Source of the DNA: Asticcacaulis excentricus CB 48
GTDB lineage: Bacteria; Pseudomonadota; Alphaproteobacteria; Caulobacterales; Caulobacteraceae
NCBI RefSeq assembly: GCF_000175215.2
Contig: NC_014816.1
Location: 310,001 to 374,000, forward strand
DNA: 64,000 nucleotides
Direction of reading: 5' to 3'
A program made the translations under genes and the position numbers. Shown in pieces: positions 57,332-64,000 of the stretch. A model generated the notes under the pieces. It ran no database searches. It was not told the DNA's origin and worked only from the letters and a program-made list of their open reading frames with translations. Each line of letters begins with the position of its first letter. Position 1 is the first letter of the stretch.

Positions 57332-57724
57332 TTGAAAGATAAGCTAGATGCGCCAATTGAGGTGCTTAAACTTTGCCGAAGAACCTATTGCGCCCTAAAG
57401 CGGCGTGAAGCTCAGGGAATGCACCCGGAGATCACTTATGACCCTGTGCTAACGGTTCGGCAGGCGGTGCAGCTCACTGATAGAGATCTTCGAAACATGC
57501 CCAACCTCGGGCGAGTGTCCATTAAAGAGTTGAAGGACAAGCTGGCGGCATTCCGTGGTGGCGCGCCGCTCAGTCTCAACGAGACAGTAAAAACCCAGCG
57601 CGGTTATGGCGAGGTCGTCGCCATCTCGAAGGGACAGGCCTGCCTCCGGTTTGCCGATGGGAGGTTGGCAGTTTACTTAATTACCAGCCTCCAGCGGCCA
57701 GACGGTATTCCCGTAATCGACTGA
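57332..57724 (+). CDS. RNA polymerase alpha-CTD-like phage protein
   Basis: A 130-residue protein. Residues ~7-75 follow the bacterial RNAP alpha C-terminal domain: APIEVLKLCRRTYCALKRRE, LTVRQAVQLTDRDLRNMPNL, GRVSIKELKDKLAAF. A ~50-residue beta-rich tail follows (GYGEVVAISKGQACLRFADG). Start TTG at 57332 has GGAGG five bases upstream. It has no alpha-NTD, so it may bind UP-element DNA or RNAP/regulators as a decoy or coactivator. Confidence 0.8.
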   Translation: MKDKLDAPIEVLKLCRRTYCALKRREAQGMHPEITYDPVLTVRQAVQLTDRDLRNMPNLGRVSIKELKDKLAAFRGGAPLSLNETVKTQRGYGEVVAISKGQACLRFADGRLAVYLITSLQRPDGIPVID

Positions 57725-57748
57725 CTTAAACTTGTATCCCCCTATTCA

Positions 57749-57774
57749 GCCGCCTCAACCCGGGGCGGCTTTTT
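57749..57774 (+). terminator. Intrinsic terminator before the lysis genes
   Basis: GCCGCCTC (57749-57756) and GGGGCGGC (57762-57769) with one wobble, then TTTTT. Its distal arm and tail match the terminator at 54086. Confidence 0.78.
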
Positions 57775-57798
57775 CGTGCCCTAAAGGAGGGCAAATTC

Positions 57799-57933
57799 AT
57801 GAAAGACCAGATCATTAGCTACATCAAAGCCAACCCCAAAAAGGTGCTCACCCTCGCTCTTGGGGTTGCGGCTGCGCTCGGCTGGAAAGCTCCTCAGGCT
57901 GTTCAAGACCTGATCGCCATCCTGCCCTACTAA
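57799..57933 (+). CDS. 44-residue membrane peptide of the lysis block
   Basis: MKDQIISYIKANPKKVLTLA continues as a hydrophobic helix to WKAPQAVQDLIAILPY. AGGAGGG lies nine bases upstream. It precedes the holin-like gene, so it may be a second holin or antiholin. Confidence 0.65.
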   Translation: MKDQIISYIKANPKKVLTLALGVAAALGWKAPQAVQDLIAILPY

Positions 57934-57961
57934 CTCACGTCGGACAGAGCCGGGGGAAACT

Positions 57962-58288
57962 TTGTTGCATACACTTATCGACTACCTGACCACGCGTGGC
58001 GCGTGGGTCATGGCTTTCTTTTTCGCCGTCTCGGGTCGCATCCTCTATCACACCGAGATGGTGAAAAAGGGTCGGCGGCGCTTCTGGTCGTGGCGGCTCT
58101 TACTCGAGCTGCCAACGGCGGTAGGCATGGGTGTGATCGCATATGGCGGCTGCGCTCTGGTCAACATCACGGGCGATGGTCAAGCGGCCATCATAGCCGT
58201 CGCTTCATATCTAGGCCCCCACGGCGTCAATGAGCTTTGGGCGCTCTGGCTAGAGCGAAAGCGCTCTGAGCCGTCCAAGTCTGAATAA
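57962..58288 (+). CDS. Holin-like membrane protein
   Basis: A 108-residue protein with TTG start. Three hydrophobic segments (AWVMAFFFAVSGRILYH; LELPTAVGMGVIAYGGCALV; AAIIAVASYLGPHGVNELWA) and a charged C-terminus match LydA-type phage holins. It would permeabilise the inner membrane for lysis. Confidence 0.82.
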   Translation: MLHTLIDYLTTRGAWVMAFFFAVSGRILYHTEMVKKGRRRFWSWRLLLELPTAVGMGVIAYGGCALVNITGDGQAAIIAVASYLGPHGVNELWALWLERKRSEPSKSE

Positions 58289-58298
58289 TCCATCATCT

Positions 58299-58325
58299 GG
58301 CCCGCCCTCACCGGCGGGCCTTTTA
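58299..58325 (+). terminator. Intrinsic terminator between holin and endolysin
   Basis: GGCCCGCC (58299-58306) and GGCGGGCC (58313-58320), perfect, followed by TTTT. Confidence 0.8.
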
Positions 58326-58362
58326 CGTCCGGGGCGACACGCCCAATCTCGGAGTGAGTAAA

Positions 58363-58941
58363 ATGACGCTACCCGCCCGCTATTCGTACCTTGCCAATGA
58401 GCCCGGCCCTAAGATGGTGCTCGAGGCCCTCAAAGTGTTTGGACTGACCGAGGGCAAAGGCCAAGCCAATAACCCCACAATCCTTATGTGGGCTGGCGAA
58501 GTCGCCCAGGCTAACCCTACTGCCTATAATAAGTGGGCGACGACATTCTATTCGGAAGACTCTATCGCGTGGTGCGGCTTGTTCATGGCCCTTTGCGCCG
58601 TCCGCAGTGCTGGTGGGAAGCCTGAGCGTCTGCCGCCCGATAAGTACCTCAGCGCCCTGTCGTGGGCGAAATGGGGGAAGCCTGTGCCGAAGACAGGCGC
58701 AATGCTCGGGGATGTGCTGACCTTCCAGCGTGAGGGGGGCGGTCACGTCGGTCTTTACGTCGGCGAGGACGCCGATTGCTTCCATGTCCTCGGCGGCAAT
58801 CAATCGGATGCGGTCACGATCACCCGCATTCTGAAGGCCCGACTGTTCGCGGTCAGCCGTCCGGCCTATACAGTGCAACCGGATAATGTTCGGAAGATCA
58901 AGCTAACGGTCAGCGGCCCGGTCAGCGTGAATGAGGCATAA
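58363..58941 (+). CDS. TIGR02594-type endolysin (NlpC/P60/CHAP-like)
   Basis: A 192-residue protein. Catalytic Cys in SIAWCGLFMALCA near residue 71, His in GGGHVGLYVGED and Asn/Asp in LGGNQSD. The family is common in alphaproteobacterial prophages. The ATG at 58363 with GGAG upstream is preferred over a GTG nine bases earlier. It cleaves peptidoglycan peptide bonds. Confidence 0.87.
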   Translation: MTLPARYSYLANEPGPKMVLEALKVFGLTEGKGQANNPTILMWAGEVAQANPTAYNKWATTFYSEDSIAWCGLFMALCAVRSAGGKPERLPPDKYLSALSWAKWGKPVPKTGAMLGDVLTFQREGGGHVGLYVGEDADCFHVLGGNQSDAVTITRILKARLFAVSRPAYTVQPDNVRKIKLTVSGPVSVNEA

Positions 58942-58964
58942 AAAAGGCGGTCCGGTGGACCGCC
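58940..58964 (-). terminator. Leftward terminator of the right-end small genes
   Basis: GGCGGTCC (58946-58953) and GGACCGCC (58957-58964), perfect; leftward it is followed by TTTTTT. It ends the minus-strand transcript that converges on the endolysin gene. Confidence 0.8.
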
Positions 58965-58973
58965 CAGTTCAAG

Positions 58974-59504
58974 TTACCGTCGAGGGAAGACGCCAGATAA
59001 GCCGGCTAAAGCATTGAACCCGGTCGAGGGGTTATGCGCTGGCCGAGAAAGCCCGGAGAGAGCGTTAAGCCCCTGAAGAACAGAGGGCGCTGATCGACGG
59101 GGTGGGGAGGAAGCGCTCAAGCCACTGAGAAAGGATGCCGCCCCTCGGTCGGTGCACAGGCTTTCTGTTTGCTTCGGAGTAAGTCCGCTCAACTTCCTGA
59201 TACGCGGTGGCTGGCCGATAGACGCGGTGTGCACTGAAATGTGGCCCAGATTATTCCACGGTACCCCGTCCGCCTCCGTCGTCAGATAGTAGCGACCCGA
59301 CCGATAATGCCTACGGATGTAAACGGGCGCTGAATAGCCATCGTGCTCGGTGCGCATCGGCACGCCCATCTCCGCAAGATAGATGGCTTCATCAAGCGTG
59401 TACTTATGAATGCTGTTACCCACCATGTCGATACGAAAGTCGTCGTCAGGCCCGTCAGCCCAAACATCTGTGATGATGATAGTCTTATTGAGATAGTTGA
59501 GCAT
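58974..59504 (-). CDS. DUF3892-like protein with Leu-Ser-Gly-Leu repeat tail
   Basis: A 176-residue protein. Residues ~1-95 follow DUF3892 (KTIIITDVWADG, YTLDEAIYLAEMGVPMRTEH, RYYLTTEADGVPWNNLG). The tail repeats a short (N/S)xLxGL unit four or five times (FLSGLS, LQGLNALSGLS, FNALAGLSG) separated by Ser/Pro/Arg. AGGAGA six bases upstream supports the second Met at 59504. Function unknown. Confidence 0.65.
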   Translation of the reverse strand: MLNYLNKTIIITDVWADGPDDDFRIDMVGNSIHKYTLDEAIYLAEMGVPMRTEHDGYSAPVYIRRHYRSGRYYLTTEADGVPWNNLGHISVHTASIGQPPRIRKLSGLTPKQTESLCTDRGAASFLSGLSASSPPRRSAPSVLQGLNALSGLSRPAHNPSTGFNALAGLSGVFPRR

Positions 59505-59731
59505 CATGCTCTCCTATAATGTGGCTTGACGGCTAGTGAAATTTCACCATAAATATCCGCCCGGCCTACGTTGCAAACAATGCCCGCCATGGATCCACCA
59601 CGATTCACTTTTGGCGTGCATGTAATATGATGACCGGAAATACGCTTTAAGCAAGCATTAACCTCGCCCAAAGATTGATTTGGCGGGGTTTTTGTGTTGC
59701 GCTTGTGGACAAATGCGATAACCTGAACCAT
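59504..59731 (-). CDS. Possible small protein upstream of the DUF3892-like gene
   Basis: A 75-residue frame (VQVIAFVHKRNTKTPPNQSL), whose stop overlaps the next start as TGATG. It lacks a clear ribosome site and spans a plus-strand terminator-like hairpin, so coding is doubtful. Confidence 0.3.
   Translation of the reverse strand: MVQVIAFVHKRNTKTPPNQSLGEVNACLKRISGHHITCTPKVNRGGSMAGIVCNVGRADIYGEISLAVKPHYRRA
59662..59693 (+). terminator. Plus-strand terminator-like hairpin
   Basis: CCTCGCC (59662-59668) and GGCGGGG (59682-59688) with one wobble and a following TTTTTG. Confidence 0.6.
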
Positions 59732-59755
59732 CAGATGCTTGCCGTAGTGTCCGGA

Positions 59756-59989
59756 CTATGTTTTTGGCTGGATAAATAGGTCAATCTGCTGAAGTGTTTT
59801 ACCTCCCCAGTCCTTGACTAGCGTGTGCCGGACTCGCTCGACCAAATAGCGTGCTTCTCCCGGCGCGCCATCCGCCACCGCGACAAACTCATCGCCGACA
59901 TGCGGGCACACAGCCAACATCAGGCCGTCCAGCTCCCCCACGGCCATCTCGTCAGAAACCCAGAAGAATGAATAGCGGTGTTCGATCAT
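59756..59989 (-). CDS. Small right-end protein, unknown
   Basis: A 77-residue protein: YSFFWVSDEMAVGELDGLML, EARYLVERVRHTLVKDWGGK. No motif recognised; ribosome site weak. Same strand as neighbouring small genes. Confidence 0.5.
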   Translation of the reverse strand: MIEHRYSFFWVSDEMAVGELDGLMLAVCPHVGDEFVAVADGAPGEARYLVERVRHTLVKDWGGKTLQQIDLFIQPKT

Positions 59990-60020
59990 GCACTAATGAC
60001 GCATGACCAGGCGTAAAGCG

Positions 60021-60308
60021 TCAAGCCGTCTGATCGCTTGAGGCTAGTAGCTTTCTTAGGCGGTCTACCTCTTCGGCCTCAGTCAACAGCATCTTCTGAA
60101 GGCGACTTCTGGAAGCCGCTTGATTGGCGACAAGGGCATCGTAACGGGCTTTAAGCAGATCATAGTCCTTGATCTGCTCGGCGAGCACTCCGACGACGGC
60201 CTGCATGATCCAGCCGCCCTTCCCTTCGGCGACACGACGGGCTGTGTTGTCCCATTTTCTTTCCAGCGCTTTCGATAGCAGTGCGCGCGCCTTCGCTTCT
60301 GGATCCAT
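60021..60308 (-). CDS. Small coiled-coil protein
   Basis: A 95-residue helical protein: AKARALLSKALERKWDNTAR and SRLQKMLLTEAEEVDRLRKL. GGAG six bases before the ATG at 60308 supports that start over 60320. Function unknown. Confidence 0.6.
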   Translation of the reverse strand: MDPEAKARALLSKALERKWDNTARRVAEGKGGWIMQAVVGVLAEQIKDYDLLKARYDALVANQAASRSRLQKMLLTEAEEVDRLRKLLASSDQTA

Positions 60309-60321
60309 TTCAAACTCCATT

Positions 60322-60363
60322 CCCGCCTAAATGGGCGGGTTTAGCGCGCGCCAACGCGCTAAA
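60322..60363. repeat. Two adjacent hairpins upstream of the small leftward gene
   Basis: CCCGCC with GGCGGG (60322-60339) and TTTAGCGCG with CGCGCTAAA (60340-60348, 60355-60363). Each is perfect. They lie at the divergent boundary between the leftward small genes and the Dam-type methylase gene. Confidence 0.6.
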
Positions 60364-60475
60364 CAGCGAGTAGCCCCTCGCTCGAAGTCCATCCGTTCAC
60401 GTCTGAACCTATAAACGGTCGCCGCCCAACCTGTACAGGCGCGCGATTGTTAGGTCGGGCGAGGGGTAATTGTCA

Positions 60476-61327
60476 ATGAAATGTTCTTTAAATGTTCTCA
60501 TTCCCGTTGAGGGCACCGAGCCCGTTGCGCCGTGGTTAGGCGGCAAACGTCATCTTTCAAAGCGGATCTGCGCGGTACTCGCCGGAACTGACCATCAGGC
60601 CTATGTCGAACCGTTTGTTGGAATGGGCGGGGTGTTCCTGCGGCGGAGGCTTCGGCCATCTGTCGAGGTGGTCAACGACATCAACTCGGACCTTGTCAAC
60701 CTCTACAGGGTAATCCAGCGCCACCCTCAAGCATTGTTCCGCGAGCTACGGTGGAGGCCCGCAATGCGAACTGAATTTGAACGGTTAAAGGAAACGAGGG
60801 ACGAGGATCTAACTGATATCGAGCGCGCGGCTCGGTTCCTTTATTTGCAGACCCTAGCCTTTAGCGGGAAAGTCTCAGGCCAAAGCTATGGTGTGTCGCT
60901 TACCAGCCCTCATAATTTTGACCTCAGCCGGATAGAGCCGCGAATCGAGCGCTTGCGCGTCCGACTTCAATCGGTGGTTATCGAGAACCTTGACTGGCTC
61001 GAATGCATTACACGCTATGACCGGCCGGGGACACTCTTTTACCTAGACCCGCCATATTGGGGAGGTGAAGGCGATTACGGACCTGGCATCTTCCTTCGGG
61101 GGGATTTTCAGCGAATGGCTGATAAGCTGCGGTCGATAGAGGGCCGCTTCATATTTTCTATCAACGATAGGCCAGAGATTCGAGCGATGTTCGATTGGGC
61201 GGAAATAGAAGCGGTCAACACAAAATACAGCGTCGGCAGCGTCGATCGGAAAGAGCCGGTGCGCGAGCTGCTGATTGGACGGGGGGTGAACCTCTCTCCG
61301 GCGGCACCAGAACCTACGCTTTTTTAG
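60476..61327 (+). CDS. D12-class (Dam-type) DNA adenine methyltransferase
   Basis: A 283-residue protein. PWLGGKRHLSK is the N-terminal SAM motif, EPFVGMGGVFLRR motif I, NDINSDLVNLYR the acidic SAM ligand, and LDPPYWGG motif IV (DPPY). No cognate nuclease is nearby, so it is a solitary methylase. It lies at the extreme right prophage end, its stop codon within the attachment-core candidate. ATG at 60476 with GAGGGG upstream. Confidence 0.88.
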   Translation: MKCSLNVLIPVEGTEPVAPWLGGKRHLSKRICAVLAGTDHQAYVEPFVGMGGVFLRRRLRPSVEVVNDINSDLVNLYRVIQRHPQALFRELRWRPAMRTEFERLKETRDEDLTDIERAARFLYLQTLAFSGKVSGQSYGVSLTSPHNFDLSRIEPRIERLRVRLQSVVIENLDWLECITRYDRPGTLFYLDPPYWGGEGDYGPGIFLRGDFQRMADKLRSIEGRFIFSINDRPEIRAMFDWAEIEAVNTKYSVGSVDRKEPVRELLIGRGVNLSPAAPEPTLF

Positions 61328-61360
61328 GTTAGGCACTCGCGCCAAAAAGCCAAATAAAAC

Positions 61361-61408
61361 AACAGGCGGAGAAATACCGGTTAGGTAGTCCACCCGCCTG
61401 TTTTTTTT
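61361..61408 (+). terminator. Strong terminator at the right prophage end
   Basis: AACAGGCGG (61361-61369) and CCGCCTGTT (61394-61402), perfect, followed by a run of T. It ends the methylase transcript and insulates amn. A second hairpin GCGGTAA/TTACCGC (61431-61450) lies just before the amn stop. Confidence 0.8.
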
Positions 61409-61457
61409 CGGAATATTCAGTCCCTAACGAGCGGTAAGAATTATTACCGCATCAACC

Positions 61458-62981
61458 TTACCTAAATGGGGGCTCGTCGAAGGCGCGGAGCTTGCGAGAG
61501 TGCAGTTTTGCGCCCGCCTGACGCAGCAGGTTGATCGTCTCAAAACCAATGTCGATATGTTCCGCGATGGCGCGTTCATAGAAGTGGTTGGCCTGGCCCG
61601 GCAGCTTCAGTTCGCCGTGCAGTGGCTTGTCCGACACGCATAGCAGCGTCCCGTAGGGCACCCGGAAGCGATAGCCTTGCGCGGCCAGCGTCGCCGACTC
61701 CATGTCGATAGCCACCGCGCGGCTTTGGGAGAACAAAAGCGCCGAAGACGAATAGCGAAGCTCCCAGTTTCGGTCGTCGGTGGTGACCACCGTGCCGGTG
61801 CGCAGGCGCTTTTTCAGGGCGTCGCCGTCCTGACCGGTGATGTTGACCGCAGCCTGTTGCAGGGCGACCTGGACTTCGGCGATCGGCGGGATGGGGATTT
61901 CGCGCGGCAGCACGTTATCCATCACGTGATCGTCGCGTAAGTAAGCGTGAGCCAGCACATAGTCGCCGATGCTTTGCGAGGGGCGTAGACCGCCGCAGTG
62001 ACCGATCATAAGCCACACATGTGGGCGCATAACGGCCAGATGGTCGGTGATGTTCTTGGCATTGGCAGGGCCGACGCCAATATTCACCAGAGAGATGCCC
62101 TGACGGTCGGGTGACAGCAGGTGATAGGACGGCATCTGGAATTTGCGCCAGGGTGAGTTGGCGATCAGTTCAAGGGGGTTGGGCGTGTCCTTGGTGATGA
62201 CGATGCCGCCGCAGCAGGACAGCGCCGTATAGGGGCTGTCAGGGCGCTTGAGCTGCTCCAGCGCGTAGGCGACGAATACATCGACATAGCGATGATAGTT
62301 GGTCATCAGTATGTAGGACTGGATATGCTCGGCCGGGGTGCCTGTATAGTGTTTCAGGCGAGCCAGCGAGAAATCGGTGCGCAAGCCGTCGAACAGAGCA
62401 AGCGGGCGGTGTCCTTCGGCGTCGAGAAGCTCCATCCCATCGGCGACTTCATTTCCGATGAGGGCCAGTTCGGTGGTCGGGAAGTGCCGCGCCAGATCGA
62501 ACGCCGAGACGCTGTTGAGGTCAAGGCCTGCGCCATCCAGAACGTAGGGATAGGGGATTTCCTGATCCGAGACGCCGACGCTGATTTCGGCATTGTAGTC
62601 GGTTTGCAGCAGTTCAAGCTGCGTCCTGATCTCTTCGCCGAACAGGTCAGGGCGGGTGATCGAGGAGGAATAGGTGCCGGGCCGTGAGAAGCGGGCGAAA
62701 GCGCGGTTGACGACGGGGTGGCGCAGATGCAGCGGTGCGTCGTCATCTTCTTCATCGACGCCCCTCCACACCACGATCAGGCGCGGATAGCAGTACCGGC
62801 CCTGTTCACGGGCGGTTTTCGACGGTTTGCTGCGGTCGGTTAGATAAGCCTGAAGATCGGTTTGTAGCGCCTTGACGGCGGCGACGTAGATGTCTCTCAG
62901 GCGGGCGACGGCCTCGGCGGCGGTCAGATTGTCGAAACGGTGGCTTTCGGCGCCACGAGCCGCTTTTCTTTGCTTTTCCAT
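61458..62981 (-). CDS. amn: AMP nucleosidase
   Basis: A 507-residue protein of normal Amn length. The N-terminal regulatory domain (RYCYPRLIVVWRG) is followed by a nucleoside-phosphorylase-like catalytic domain with VNIGVGPANAKNITDHLAVM, MIGHCGGLRPSQ and AIDMESATLAAQG. It hydrolyses AMP to adenine and ribose 5-phosphate. Longer starts to 63032 exist; the ATG at 62981 fits the family best. Confidence 0.92.
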   Translation of the reverse strand: MEKQRKAARGAESHRFDNLTAAEAVARLRDIYVAAVKALQTDLQAYLTDRSKPSKTAREQGRYCYPRLIVVWRGVDEEDDDAPLHLRHPVVNRAFARFSRPGTYSSSITRPDLFGEEIRTQLELLQTDYNAEISVGVSDQEIPYPYVLDGAGLDLNSVSAFDLARHFPTTELALIGNEVADGMELLDAEGHRPLALFDGLRTDFSLARLKHYTGTPAEHIQSYILMTNYHRYVDVFVAYALEQLKRPDSPYTALSCCGGIVITKDTPNPLELIANSPWRKFQMPSYHLLSPDRQGISLVNIGVGPANAKNITDHLAVMRPHVWLMIGHCGGLRPSQSIGDYVLAHAYLRDDHVMDNVLPREIPIPPIAEVQVALQQAAVNITGQDGDALKKRLRTGTVVTTDDRNWELRYSSSALLFSQSRAVAIDMESATLAAQGYRFRVPYGTLLCVSDKPLHGELKLPGQANHFYERAIAEHIDIGFETINLLRQAGAKLHSRKLRAFDEPPFR

Positions 62982-63069
62982 ATTCCATTGTGTCACGCCT
63001 TTTTCCTTGTGAAAAGGCCATGGCCCACACATTTTGTAACCCGGTTACAGGCGGTGTGAGGAATATCGA

Positions 63070-63954
63070 TCAGAGGTTCGCGTTCAAAAACGCGGCGCAG
63101 TCGGCGCGCAGGGGGCCTTTGCCGCGAAACGGAATGGAATAGGCCGCCGCACAGTCCGAATGGCTTAAGCCCTCATAGACGATCAGTTGTGACGCGGTGC
63201 CGGCCTTAGTTAGCGCCGTATCGAGATTGACCGAATTGCTCAGGCGGCACACCGTGTCGGCGCGACTGTGCTGAAGCAGGAAACGCGTCGTGCTTTTGGT
63301 GGCATGCTGAACCGGCTGCGTCTCTAACGGACGCGGAAAGCGGCCAAAACTATTGCGGGTCGCGTCCACATCGAACGGATAGAAGTCGTAGGGGCCGGAG
63401 ACGCCGATGGCCACCCGTATCGGATTAGAGGCCAGGGGATCGAACCTGAGAAACTGCTCATCGAGCGCCAGCATAATGGCGATATAGGCCCCGGCGGAAT
63501 GGCCCATGACGCCCAGACGCGCCGCATCGCCGCCCCAGTTCACGGCTTGCTTTTGCACATGGCGCACGCAGGATGCAGCGTCGTGCATGAAGTCCGGAAA
63601 GACGACCTCTGGATAGAGGCGATAATCGGCGACGATCACCAGGTAGCCGAGGGAGGCCAGCGAGCGGCCCATCCACGCATAATCAGTCTTGCTGCCCGAA
63701 TCCCAGTTGCCGCCGTAGAAGAAGACCAGAACGGGCCAACCCTTTGCGGGCTTTACCCCGGACGTCGGTGTATAGACGTCGTAACGCTGACGCGCCTGAT
63801 CACCATAGGCCACGTCCTGTGCCACGCGGCGTGACCCGCCATCCTTGGGCGTCAGGGTGTTGAATGCCGACAGGGTCGAGCAGCCCGATAGTAGCAGGCC
63901 TAAACCACTGCCGATCACAAGGCCGCCCAGCAGCCGACGTTTGTTGAGGATCAT
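63070..63954 (-). CDS. Lipoprotein alpha/beta-hydrolase (BD-FAE-like)
   Basis: A 294-residue protein. The signal ends in the lipobox LLLSGC. The oxyanion segment is FFYGGNW, the nucleophile elbow GHSAGAYI, the acid DTVCRL region, and the His in GLSHSDCA. This is the carboxylesterase/kynurenine-formamidase-like family anchored in the envelope. The frame ends 38 bases before the upstream part of the amn region. Substrate unknown. Confidence 0.85.
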   Translation of the reverse strand: MILNKRRLLGGLVIGSGLGLLLSGCSTLSAFNTLTPKDGGSRRVAQDVAYGDQARQRYDVYTPTSGVKPAKGWPVLVFFYGGNWDSGSKTDYAWMGRSLASLGYLVIVADYRLYPEVVFPDFMHDAASCVRHVQKQAVNWGGDAARLGVMGHSAGAYIAIMLALDEQFLRFDPLASNPIRVAIGVSGPYDFYPFDVDATRNSFGRFPRPLETQPVQHATKSTTRFLLQHSRADTVCRLSNSVNLDTALTKAGTASQLIVYEGLSHSDCAAAYSIPFRGKGPLRADCAAFLNANL

Positions 63955-64000
63955 GTGGAGCCCTTGCGACGGATTTTGCGCACAGTTGCGTGAAGATGCT

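Larger units (their letters stand above)
15942..61335. mobile_element. Complete HK97-type prophage of about 45 kb
   Basis: One integrase, excisionase, repressor/cro region, replication genes, full head-tail-lysis set and cargo lie in a normal temperate-phage order. The ends are approximate. A 10-base identity AGGTTAGGCA (15948-15957 and 61326-61335), extended by a T-rich tract on its left to about 14 of 16 bases, is the best attachment-core candidate I found, but a similar 9-mer occurs elsewhere in the window. No tRNA gene is at either end. All structural genes appear intact, so the prophage could be inducible. Confidence 0.85.

Noticed and set aside
15942..61335. Gene transfer agent instead of prophage
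   Set aside because: Some tail genes resemble GTA families, but integrase, excisionase, repressor, replication genes and lysis genes are all present, which GTAs lack.
15948..61335. AGGTTAGGCA as proven attachment core
   Set aside because: Ten bases could match by chance, and GGTTAGGCA also occurs near 22492-22500 on the minus strand. Kept only as a candidate.

Overview
The window looks like an alphaproteobacterial chromosome of the Caulobacterales (an Asticcacaulis- or Caulobacter-like genome is my best guess) interrupted by one complete HK97-type siphophage-like prophage. Pointers to the lineage are the high-GC coding sequence, a deoxyhypusine-synthase-like polyamine enzyme near an ornithine/lysine decarboxylase, an alphaproteobacterial-type NrdA, and prophage copies of two regulators typical of this group (a GcrA-like protein and a GapR/DUF2312 domain). 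No database search was possible, so the genus is inference.

Host left flank, about 1-15.8 kb: 3' end of a PLP decarboxylase, an Rrf2 regulator with a thioredoxin-reductase-like flavoenzyme, a deoxyhypusine-synthase-like enzyme, a secreted esterase with a glycosyltransferase, a TetR regulator with a DUF5990-like protein, panD, nrdA behind two NrdR-box-like sites, a GNAT acetyltransferase, a sterol-desaturase-family hydroxylase, a tandem HD-GYP protein, fbp, two DUF1428 paralogues, rppH and a divergent polysaccharide deacetylase. Host right flank, 61.4 kb to the end: amn (AMP nucleosidase) and a lipoprotein alpha/beta-hydrolase.

Prophage, about 15.9-61.35 kb. Left accessory end: a Panacea-domain antitoxin-like gene with a two-helix membrane partner, a remnant of a second integrase 3' end, a two-gene membrane/soluble cassette, then integrase and excisionase. 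A long leftward early operon (24.5 to 18.0 kb) carries ssb, a winged-helix/GapR fusion, several zinc-ribbon proteins and tiny membrane peptides. The immunity region (24.5-26.1 kb) is lambda-like: OL, a lipoprotein, an S24-type repressor, OR, a cro-like gene. The two divergent promoters are near-identical and each contains the palindrome TAGCAAAATTGCTA. Rightward early genes follow: a duplicated module with genes nested antisense, a CII-like protein, a GcrA-like regulator, a methyltransferase, a CHC2/Toprim primase, an SF3 helicase, an iteron-like GAACA repeat array and a NusG-like protein. Late genes run HNH, terminase, portal, ClpP-like protease, capsid, connectors, tail tube, chaperones, tape measure, tail tip, two fibre/spike proteins, an SGNH hydrolase and further fibre genes. 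After them come a leftward membrane-protein cargo gene with its own repressor-like operator, an RNAP alpha-CTD-like protein, holin, endolysin, small leftward genes and a Dam-type methylase.

A coherent reading: the repressor holds down PL and PR and perhaps the distant cargo gene. After induction, early genes replicate the phage, and the NusG paralogue may let RNA polymerase read through the many intrinsic terminators placed between late gene blocks. The lysogen probably expresses the repressor-linked lipoprotein, the Panacea pair and other cargo as immunity or defence functions. These last roles are inferred from position and protein architecture only.
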